64,000 nt of DNA from Drosophila persimilis. Lineage: Eukaryota; Arthropoda; Insecta; Diptera; Drosophilidae. The notes below the pieces were generated by a model. The model was not told the origin of the DNA. It did no database searches and saw only the letters and a list, made by a program, of their open reading frames with translations. Positions within the stretch are counted from its first letter, which is position 1, and the number at the start of each line of letters is the position of its first letter. Where the stretch lies: positions 24,804 to 88,803 of the forward strand of contig NW_020825604.1 of assembly GCF_003286085.1 (NCBI RefSeq), read 5' to 3'. A program made the position numbers and the translations under genes. Shown here in pieces: positions 9,411 to 17,987 of the stretch.

Positions 9411-11441
9411 TGTAACGTGCAACCACGATGTAGGCGAGATGGTCCTCTCAGCTTGAAGCGGCACGCTGTCAATTTTCCGGCTACTGGCTCGTCGGCCACG
9501 AGTGTGGTGTTCTTGTTTATTTGCTCCTAAGCTGAGGCCTACCCTATTATTATTTTACATTTAATGCGTGTCAATAAGCCATATGAAACCGGACGGAAAG
9601 CACAACACCTAAAACGAAAGACAATAACTGCACTGGTGAACGGACAACGAAAAGAATTCCTCAGCTGTTCATGAGGAGTGATGTTCGCCCACCCTACCTT
9701 GGTCTTGCTGTGCCCGATACCACATAATTTGTTACAAGACCCCTTATATTATGCGAGACCTACAGGGGCTTGCTGCAGGAGATCAAACACTATTGCTTCT
9801 ACTCAGACATTATAAACGTTTATTTATTTCTTATGACTAAAATTAGTGATCCCCAGTAATTTAATGTACTCATTAGCTTCTCCCTTCCCCGAGTATTGGC
9901 TACGACTTAATTTTAAATAATTTGAGTAAAGTACTGTAAATAAATAAGAAGCTTAGGCTAGATATGAGAGAGAACAGATGATTTGAATAGGAGTGAAAAG
10001 AAAAGAAATGTAAGAAAATTTTATGTGAGCATTTGCTGGGCATAGCGATCCACCAAAAGAGAAGGTGTAATGTACGAGAGGCGTAGGGAAAAGAATCAAG
10101 AGGTGAACTTTCTGATGCCCTCTCTTTTCAACCCACTAATTGGGTGCGCTCCCGTGGCGAACTTTCATATTTTTATATATTTTTCGAACTTTCATATACA
10201 TATTTTATTTATTCAATTAAACGACTTACAGGAACCTCCATCGACGAAGCGCTTCCGATTTGGGCCCCTGAAAAGTTTAAAAAAAAAAGGAAGAACACAC
10301 ACAATTCGCACACACAAAAAAATGAGATGACGACCGAGTGGCTCAGGCAGATCGAGTTAATTTTAACGGTGATTGTCTGTCTCTTTTCTTCCCGTCCCTC
10401 ACGCCGCCTTACATTCCTCTGCGCTCAGTCTTGCATTCCTATGTGCAGATTAGCGGCGCTTATCGGGCACCGGTATGTGGGGGCTCGCCCGCAGCGCAAA
10501 GTTAGGTGGAGAGAGATAGATAGGGATAGCGAGCTAAAGAAGCCTAAATGAGAGGGAGAATAAAATAACTCGGGTGTTGATGCTTAGAGCATCTGACTAC
10601 GATCCGTTATTTGTTTCTTATATTTGATTCCTTTTTTTTTGTTATTGTTATTTTGAACTGGGCGAGAAATTGTGAGAAATTTGCTAGTTCGATCTGCCAC
10701 TATTTGCCGCCACTGCAGAACACTTTTTTTCTTTGCCTCCTCCCCTGCGCACGGGGTATGGACGCATACGCGGAGCGATGAACAAGCCGACGCGGCTGCC
10801 GTCTGCCGGGCACTAGTTGGCCTCTCCTCTCTGGCTCGCCGAACTGCTCCAAGGCGACGACCCAAAGCTCCGGCGAATTTCTACGAATTTCAGCTGGTAG
10901 TCGTGGAAGACGAGCCTCCTCCAATTTAAAACCTATGGAAATTTGCACCCACAAATACACTTTACAATATACACTTTCTCTAGTCTGTCTTTTTCTCCTC
11001 AACTTACCCAAACGGGTGACCCGTCGAAAGGGTGTATCGAAGAGGTTTCACTAATCACCGCCTCACTGCCTGGGCTACTTTTCACTAGTTACTGTATTTA
11101 GATGGTTTTTCTCTTTTTTCTTTCTTTGAATATTCAAATACGGCTGCCACTATAGAGGACACTTGGTGAACAAAATCCAATGCTGTCGACCAGGCTTGGA
11201 ATCCCGCAATGGCGTCCAATGCCATCTATTTATAGCCTTTTATCTTGTCCGACTTCGACTTCGAACTCGCTCTCCTTTCGACGAGGAAGTCTGACCTGGC
11301 TCTGACCCACTCTTTGATCCCAGGCCCTCTTTGCCGACTGTTAAAGAGAGTTTGTCTTGCCTCTCGTTAGACGGTGCCTAATTTTCGGCGGACCCCAAAA
11401 ACCCTAGGCCTCCTCACAGCAGCTACAAGCCTCACCGTACA
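9411..11441 (-). repeat. LTR-1 5' LTR
   Basis: A 2,031-bp copy of 1,720-3,752 that differs by only a few substitutions and homopolymer lengths. It should hold the promoter and polyadenylation signals; I could not place the start site with confidence. Confidence 0.95.
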
Positions 11442-12504
11442 CCGTGGCCAATACGATGTGTTGAAGCTGCGACGCCTGGGTGGGAGGCCCGTCACGGTTG
11501 AGAGACTTGGAGTCTCCCGTGACCCTGCCCAGTGCCATCGATGTCAGGTGTTTGGCCACACCCGCGCATATTGTAGACGAGCTGCTGTCTGCATGAAATG
11601 CGCGGGCGGGCACCTGACGACGGAGTGCAGCAAGCCAAGGGCCGTCAATCCCAAATGCGCCAACTGCCAGGGCGCCCACATCAGCGCCTACAAGGGCTGC
11701 AGCGCCTACAAGGCAGCCAGGCAGCGGCTCCTGGCCCACAGGGTCGCCAGGGAGGAGGAGCATCGACGGCAGCAGCAGCAGCCTCAGCCACTACGGCAGC
11801 AGCCACAGCCAATTCAGCAGCCAATACAGCAGCAACAGCCAGCACATCGTCTCCAGCAGCCACCACAACGTCACCAGCAGCCACTACAGCGACAGTTGCA
11901 GCAGCAGCAGCCACCCACACAGCCACTCCACACACAGCCGCAGCAGCAACGTCAACGCGGTCTGGGTCGGCAGCATCGGCAGCAGCTACAGCATCGCGAC
12001 CAACATCCCCAGCCACTGGCCGAGGGGCGCCAATACCGGAGGGTCCAGCCGATGCAGCCGATCCCAAATCGTGCTCCGACGCCACGCCAATCCCAGATAC
12101 AGCAGCGGCCAGCAGCTCAGTGCGATGGGAGCTGTGCCCATCAACTGAAAAGAGATGCCAGAAGAATTAGAGATCTGGAAGAAAAACTGGAAGCAATTTT
12201 GACGAAATTGACAAACCTGCTGCAGGCAAGGGACGAGAGCACGGGAGGAGTGCCGCCACTACAGACGACAACAGCAGCAGCAGCATCCACACAGCCATCA
12301 CCAAGACCAGCACCAAATACGCACCATGACGCCGCAGCCATATCGGACTCTGAATCCGATATGGACTGCGAAGCAATTGACGACGATGATGACGACCAAT
12401 GGACCGACCACGATCCATTCGACGCGCTGGATGGCCTGGGCGAAATATGGAGGGCACAAATCGCCAGCGCACGCGAAAGCATGCGATCGGGCGGTGCCTG
12501 CTGA
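11442..12504 (+). pseudogene. gag of copy 1, 3' part
   Basis: This continues the Gag interrupted at 1,719 (the first 4 bp are the duplicated target). It encodes the end of PRE_C2HC (YDVLKLRRLGGRPVTVERL) and three zinc knuckles: C-x2-C-x4-H-x4-C (CHRCQVFGHTRAYC), C-x2-C-x3-H-x4-C (CMKCAGGHLTTEC) and C-x2-C-x3-H-x6-C (CANCQGAHISAYKGC), the jockey/HeT-A Gag pattern. A ~120-residue Gln/Pro tract follows, then a short Leu-heptad helix (LEEKLEAILTKLTNLL) and an acidic tail with SDSESDMD and DDDDDD. The stop is TGA. Confidence 0.88.
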
Positions 12505-13070
12505 TGTGCCCAATCGTCGATCCAGAGGCCGGCCACTGCAACGAAGAAAAAGACGTCAATACGGACAACAACGAAAAACGGCCAAAACAAATTAAATCTA
12601 CACTTACCTGCCAATCACCAGACTGAGCTGACCATCAAGAAGCTGCCTCGCCATCAACAATGACAATCTTCTGCCAATTGGGCGGAAAAAGAGGCCTCTT
12701 CTGATGACGCTGCCGCCTGACCATGGCCGTGACGTCACGCCACTCTCAACAAACAGCTGCCATTCCAACGACGACGCAGAGGCTGGCGCCTGTTGCCGCT
12801 CCACTGGGTCGCACCCGTCTCTCATGCCAATTATGTGAGGGCGGGATGGCCCGGTGTTGAGCCGCCGGACGTCAGCAAATCCTGCAAAAGAAGAAGGAGA
12901 ATCAGGAAAAAAGGCTGCCAATTAAAACACAAATACTCGCCTGCAAACGTCTTCACGCCAACACCAACCAGACAAGGGTCGCCAGCAACAACATCCAAAC
13001 GCCGACAAGTACCTGCAAATAAACATAAATTTAAAAATCAAACGCCAAAAACAAAACACCACATCTGGAT

Positions 13071-13411
13071 GGCCGGACCAGCAGCCATTCAAAAGGCCAT
13101 TACAAACCGATGACGAACGTGGCCGAGGAGGCCAGGCCAATCCACCTGACAGCGCATCCTGGTGGCCGGACCAGCAGCCACTCGGATGCGGCCAACAATT
13201 GGAATCGACAACGCATCCTGGTGGCCGGACCAGCAGCCACTTGGATGCGGCCAATAACATGATTCGTTGGCATCACATATCGATGCCAATCGCCAACACA
13301 CTGGACAATGCATCTCGGGTGGCCGGACCAGTGCCACTCGACTGGATGCGCCATCTCCACCTGACAGATGCAACGTGGGCGGCCGGACTAGAGCCGCTCG
13401 CCATCTCCAAC
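13071..13411 (+). repeat. Array of five degenerate hairpin repeats in the 3' UTR
   Basis: Five units share ggtGGCCGGACCAGcagCC. Two are near-identical (13,154 and 13,211): GCATCC-tg-GTGGC...GCCAC-...-GGATGC, giving nested stems around a CGGACCAGCA loop. A fourth (about 13,312) and fifth (about 13,372) have compensating-looking changes (GTGGC...GCCAC, then GCGGC...GCCGC). The array is retained in A, B and diverged copy D, suggesting a structural RNA role such as Gag binding (inference). Confidence 0.6.
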
Positions 13412-13990
13412 TTATGCCCACGATGCACGCCAACACCAGCCAGCCAATAAACAACACACAGGGGGACAACAGAGCCGGCCGGTATACAGCGTAATGTTCG
13501 CATTGCGTTTGTTATACCCGCCGGTGCTCCGTTGTTGTTTGTCCTCCTGTTAGAAATAAAATAAATTGTAATTATTATATGTGTGTAAATGTATGTCAAT
13601 TATCGTTTATTTACCTTGTCTGCATCAATGTTTTTGTTGTAGATGTCAATCCTGTTGTTTCTGTAGTTTTTGCATGTCCGTAGTTTGTCCATAGTTTTAG
13701 TTACTTGCCTGTGATATTAGAAATAAGTTTTTGTAAATTAGTGTAGTTTTCTGTAGTTAATTGTATATTATTAGTAGTTTTCTGATTAGTTTTATTACCT
13801 TTTTCCTCTTCTTCCCCATCTATCTGCCATTCCCATATTCCCCTTGACATGTGGTATCACCAAAAATACCACGCAAATACTAGACAAAAAATGACCGATA
13901 ACACACAAAAAGCCAATTCAAATTCAAAATGCATTTCTCAATGCCCAGTGTGTTATCGGTCGCCAACTTCGGCAATTTATGCCCAGCCAA

Positions 13991-14015
13991 TCCCACAACC
14001 ACCCCCCCCCACCCA
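13991..14015 (-). other. G-quadruplex-capable G run (antisense strand)
   Basis: The + strand reads tcccacaacc then ten pyrimidines nearly all C, then accca. The minus strand therefore has enough GGG runs with short loops for a G-quadruplex. Equivalent runs lie near 16,117-16,144, 21,022-21,050 and 26,028-26,043. Confidence 0.4.
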
Positions 14016-14536
14016 CTTCAAATGCCACTAAATGCCAAATGAGGCTGAGCAGGATTACAATTTACACTGCCAACCTTCGCCACTCTGCCACACGCCCCAA
14101 CAAAGCCATTACAACCGCCCACAAGATGCTATGCGGTCGTCTCTTCGGAGCTACACGCGCCCGGATCGTAAGAGCCGGAAGTATAAAGTATCCGGGCGGT
14201 TATACGGGAGCAGGCATTTTTCCCCTTCCCATCCCATCCCATCCTTGACAACAGAGCAGCCAATTCACACAGCACAAAGAAAACATAAGACATGAGCCAT
14301 TTGCCAACAACAAACACACAGCCACTAATGCAAACAGCCATTGCAAAATTTCATTGCCTACTTGTCGGTGCTGCTGCCCTCAGACCATTTTCATCTCACT
14401 CAATATTGGGGTGTGTGAAAGTGGAACCGGGGGTGAGAGCACCGGTAAATGACGACCGGCGATCGGGTCTCTCGAGTGTGGAGAGCATGGGAGTTGGCGG
14501 ACATATGAGTGTTCCACCATGAACCTCGTCCAGGCC

Positions 14537-14667
14537 ACTCTCATCTCATCCGCCCGCTCGAGAGGTCGCGATCGTCGGCCGTATAATAATTGAATTATTT
14601 GCCGCCTCCATTAAAATAGAGACTCTCATCTCGTCCGCCCGCTCGAGAGGTCGCGATCGTCGGACGT
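14537..14667 (+). repeat. Two 85-bp-spaced end tags at the copy 1/copy 2 junction
   Basis: The core actctcatctcRtccgcccg...cgatcgtcgg occurs twice exactly 85 bp apart (gtcgcgatcg at 14,565 and 14,650), separated by ataataattgaattatt and a short cctccattaaaata stretch. This looks like a 3'-end sequence carried onto the 5' end of the next element, as described for HeT-A tags. Confidence 0.7.
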
Positions 14668-15576
14668 GTTATCACCGTTTTTCGTGTCGTTTTTGCCGTG
14701 TCGCCATCTCATCTCCGTTTTCTTTCTGTGTTGCGCCCTGTTTTCTTTTTGTGCTGTCTGTCGTGTGCCGTGCCGTGCTGTACCGTGCCCCCGCTGATAT
14801 GACAAAAAGTCCCTTCCCCCCCCACCACTACCGCCAATACTACCGACAAACTTTCTTCTCCCCAATAAATAAATATTTTAAACGCCAATAAAAACACAAA
14901 CCTAACTAGAGATACACAAACTAACTAGAGTAAACTGTGTAAAGAGACAGAAAGTGCCAATAAATACATTAAACACAAACACACACATAAGAGACTTTTC
15001 AATAAAATAAAGAGCAACAAACAGACAGCAAATCGCCAACACACAAACCAACAACAACTATGACGAGAGGAATGGCCAGACGAGGGTCAAATAGACGCCA
15101 CAGCGACGGCGGCAGAGCGGCCCGCAGAGACGCTCTAGCAGCAGCAGCAGCAGCCAACAACACCAACACAAACACCGCCAATAGCAGCAGCAGAGCCCTC
15201 GGCGCAGGCGCCAACACCAACACAAACTCCCCAGCCAATGCAGAGCGCCGACGACACAGCATTCCATCGTGTGAGTACCCAGCCATTGCCATCGCCGACA
15301 TATCCACGGCCACAGCCACTCCCCCCTCGAGCCCCACCAAAACAGCCAGTCCAATACAGGCCATGCCCCTCCACTCCCGGCTGCATAGCGGCGAGCAATT
15401 CTGCTTCCGCCAGTGCCAGGAGGAGGTGGCACAAAGATGGGAGGCGGCAGCGACGGCCGCCTCAGCAGCAACAGCAGCGTCAATACCAACAAAAATACAA
15501 ACCGCTAATCCCGCAACCCCGCCAAAACCCAAAAACCCGCCAAACCGAAAGGGAAAGGCCGATAGGACGCCGCTCT
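14619..15576 (+). mobile_element. Telomere-type element copy 2 (3' truncated)
   Basis: 5' tag, 5' UTR and the first ~170 codons of gag in the same orientation as copy 1, ending abruptly at an inverted junction. The leader differs from copy 1 by several substitutions and indels. Confidence 0.8.
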
Positions 15577-15578
15577 CG
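15060..15578 (+). pseudogene. gag of copy 2, truncated N-terminal fragment, variant subfamily
   Basis: It starts MTRGMARRGSNRRHSDGG as in other copies but carries about 40 extra in-frame residues (roughly residues 95-140, including LHSRLHSGEQFCF) between the TPPSSP and PATPPKPKNPPN landmarks. That indicates a distinct subfamily rather than a random lesion. Coding homology stops at ctctcg; the ORF continues a few codons into inverted 3' UTR sequence and ends at 15,596. Confidence 0.75.
15573..15578. other. Inverted junction, 6-bp microhomology (ctctcg)
   Basis: Left of this point is gag of copy 2 in + orientation; right of it is the 3' end of element A in minus orientation. Both source sequences contain ctctcg at the join (compare copy 1 at about 727-732 and the tag core at 20,474). 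Element A is attached by its 3' side, the polarity expected if it had healed a broken chromosome end. Confidence 0.7.
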
Positions 15579-16337
15579 AGCGGGCGGACGAGATGAGAGT
15601 GGCCTGGACGAGGTTCATGGTGGAACACTCATATGTCCGCCAACTCCCATGCTCTCCACACTCGAGAGACCCGATCGCCGGTCGTCATTTACCGGTGCTC
15701 TCACCCCCGGTTCCACTTTCACACACCCCAATATTGAGTGAGATGAAAATGGTCCGAGGGCAGCAGCACCGACAAGTAGGCAATGAAATTTTGCAATGGC
15801 TGTTTGCATTAGTGGCTGTGTGTTTGTTGTTGGCAAATGGCTCATGTCTTATGTTTTCTTTGTGCTGTGTGAATTGGCTGCTCTGTTGTCAAGGATGGGA
15901 TGGGATGGGAAGGGGAAAAATGCCTGCTCCCGTATAACCGCCCGGATACTTTATACTTCCGGCTCTTACGATCCGGGCGCGTGTAGCTCCGAAGAGACGA
16001 CCGCATAGCATCTTGTGGGCGGTTGAAATGGCTTTGTTGGGGCGTATGGCAGAGTGGCGAATGTTGGCAGTGTAAATTGTAATCCTGCTCAGCCTCATTT
16101 GGCATTTAGTGGCATTTGAAGTGGGTGGGGGGGGTGGTTGTGGGATTGGCTGGGCATAAATTGCCGAAGTTGGCGAGCGATAACACACTGGGCATTGAGA
16201 AATGCACTTTAAATTTGAATTGGCTTTTTGTGTGTTATCGGTCATTTTTTGTCTAGTATTTGCGTGGTATTTTTGGTGATACCACATGTCAAGGGGAATA
16301 TGGGAATGGCAGATAGATGGGGAAGAAGAGGAAAAAG

Positions 16338-17987
16338 GTAATAAAACTAATCAGAAAACTACTAATAATATACAATTAACTACAGAAAACTACACTAATT
16401 TACAAAAACTTATTTCTAATATCACAGGCAAGTAACTAAAACTATGGACAAACTACGGACATGCAAAAACTACAGAAACAACAGGATTGACATCTACAAC
16501 AAAAACATTGATGCAGACAAGGTAAATAAACGATAATTGACATACATTTACACACATATAAACATATTAATTACAATTTATTTTATTTCTAACAGGAGGA
16601 CAAACAACAACGGAGCACCGGCGGGTATAACAAACGCAATGTGAACATTACGCTGTATACCGGCCGGCTCTGTTGTCCCCCTGTGTGTTGTTTATTGGCG
16701 TGTTGGCGTGCATCGTGGGCATAAGTTGGAGATGGCGAGCGGCTCTAGTCCGGCCGCCCACGTTGCATCTGTCAGGTGGAGATGGCGCATCCTGTCGAGT
16801 GGCACTGGTCCGGCCACCCGAGATGCATTGTCCAGTGTGTTGGCGATTGGCATCGATATGTGATGCCAACGAATCATGTTATTGGCCGCATCCAAGTGGC
16901 TGCTGGTCCGGCCACCAGGATGCGTTGTCGATTCCAATTGTTGGCCGCATCCGAGTGGCTGCTGGTCCGGCCACCAGGATGCGCTGTCAGGTGGATTGAC
17001 CTGGCCTCCTCGGCCACGTTCGTCATCGGTTTGTAATGGCCTTTTGAATGGCTGCTGGTCCGGCCATCCAGATGTGGTGTTTTGTTTTTGGCGTTTGATT
17101 TTTAAATTTATGTTTATTTGCAGGTACTTGTCGGCGTTTGGATGTTGTTGCTGGCGACCCTTGTCTGGTTGGTGTTGGCGTGAAGACGTTTGCAGGCGAG
17201 TATTTGTGTTTTAATTGGCAGCCTTTTTTCCTGATTCTCCTTCTTCTTTTGCAGGATTTGCTGGCGTCCGGCGGCTCAACACCGGGCCATCCCGCCCTCA
17301 CATAATTGGCATGAGAGACGGGTGCGACCCAGTGGAGCGGCAACGGGCGCCAGCCTCTGCGTCGTCGTTGGAATGGCAGCTGTTTGTTGAGAGTGGCGTG
17401 ACGTCACGGCCATGGTCAGGCGGCAGCGTCATCAGAAGAGGCCTCTTTTTCCGCCCAATTGGCAGGAATTTGTCAATGTTGATGGCGAGGCAGCTTCTTG
17501 ATGGTCAGCTCTGTCTGGTGATTGGCAGGTAAGTGTAATTTTCATGTGTTTTGGCCGTTTTTCGTTGTCTGTATTGACATCTTTTTCTTCGTTGCAGTGG
17601 CTGTCTCGGGAACGACGATTGGGCACATCAGTAGGCGCCGCCTGATCGCATGCTTTCGCGTGCGCTGGCGATTTGTGCCCTCCATATTTCGCCCAGGCCA
17701 TCCAGCGCGTCGAATGGATCGTGGTCGGTCCATTCGTCGTCGTCATCATCGTCAATTGCTGCGCAGTCCATATCGGATTCGGAGTCCGATATGGCTGCGG
17801 CGTCATTTTGCGTATTTGGTGCTGGTCTTGGTGATGGCTGTGTGGATGCTGCTGCTGCTGTTGTTGTCCGAAGTGGCGGCACTCCTCCCGTGCTCTCGTC
17901 CCTTGCCTGCAGCAGGTTTGTCAATTTCGTTGTGATTTCTGCCAGTTTTTCTTCCAGCTCTCTAATTTTTCCCGCATATGTTTTCAG
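16338..17987 (+). other. Antisense intron series in element A
   Basis: Read opposite to gag, intervals with good splice signals and fly-like lengths are: 16,338-16,427 (aag|GTAATA...TCACAG, 90 nt), 16,522-16,595 (acaag|GTAAAT...TAACAG, 74 nt), 17,196-17,254 (gcag|GCGAGT...TTGCAG, 59 nt, GC-AG type), 17,529-17,597 (gcag|GTAAGT...TTGCAG, 69 nt), and more weakly 17,915-17,987 (gcag|GTTTGT...TTTCAG, 73 nt) opposite the heptad helix of gag. Acceptors have pyrimidine tracts. A further acceptor (tatttgcag at about 17,122) has lost its donor relative to copy D. No long protein is evident in the joined exons, so a spliced non-coding antisense RNA is the simplest reading. Confidence 0.65.
16765..17075 (-). 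repeat. Hairpin repeat array of element A
   Basis: Homologue of the copy 1 array, with repeated ggctgctggtccggccac and paired GGATGC/GCATCC arms on the antisense strand. It sits in the large antisense exon between the second and third predicted introns. Confidence 0.5.

Larger units (their letters stand above)
1720..11441 (-). mobile_element. LTR-1: Ty3/gypsy retrotransposon, Osvaldo/Ulysses-like
   Basis: A 9.7-kb element in minus orientation with ~2.03-kb LTRs (TGTACGG...CGTTACA in sense), a tRNA-Lys primer site, gag and pol joined by a frameshift site, a polypurine tract and a 4-bp target duplication. I saw only a handful of LTR-LTR differences (for example a/g at 2,885/10,577, t/c in the ttattg/ttactg word near 3,400/11,090, and T-run lengths), and both ORFs are open, so the insertion is young and may be functional. 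The 2-kb LTRs, tRNA-Lys primer and Pol motif style match my knowledge of the Osvaldo/Ulysses group. No env-like ORF follows pol. Confidence 0.92.
1..14618 (+). mobile_element. Telomere-type gag-only non-LTR element, copy 1 (5' end outside window, split by LTR-1)
   Basis: The copy starts inside the 5' UTR at the window edge, carries gag, a ~2.1-kb 3' UTR, and ends at the tag junction with copy 2. No reverse transcriptase ORF lies between gag and the 3' end, as in HeT-A. The family is identified from the PRE_C2HC plus CCHC Gag and the head-to-tail arrangement seen with copies A and B. The host sequence is interrupted at 1,720-11,441 by LTR-1 with a 4-bp duplication (ccgt). Telomeric function is inferred from structure and not shown by location. 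Confidence 0.8.
12505..14618 (+). other. 3' UTR of copy 1 with antisense introns on the minus strand
   Basis: About 2.1 kb of non-coding sequence conserved between copies. Read on the minus strand it shows intron-like intervals matching those of copies A and B: 12,536-12,607 (GTAAGT...TTGCAG, 72 nt), 12,882-12,940 (GCGAGT...TTGCAG, 59 nt), 13,547-13,614 (GTAAAT...TAACAG, 68 nt) and 13,709-13,798 (GTAATA...TCACAG, 90 nt). It also contains the hairpin array and a C-run listed separately. A conserved TATAAA (near 14,183) upstream of the terminal ~450 bp could belong to a HeT-A-style 3' UTR promoter; that is inference. Confidence 0.6.

Noticed and set aside
17062..17122. Fifth antisense intron (tatttgcag acceptor) in elements A and B
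   Set aside because: The acceptor is kept but the donor present in D (gtgagg) reads atgtgg here, so I do not claim the intron in these copies.
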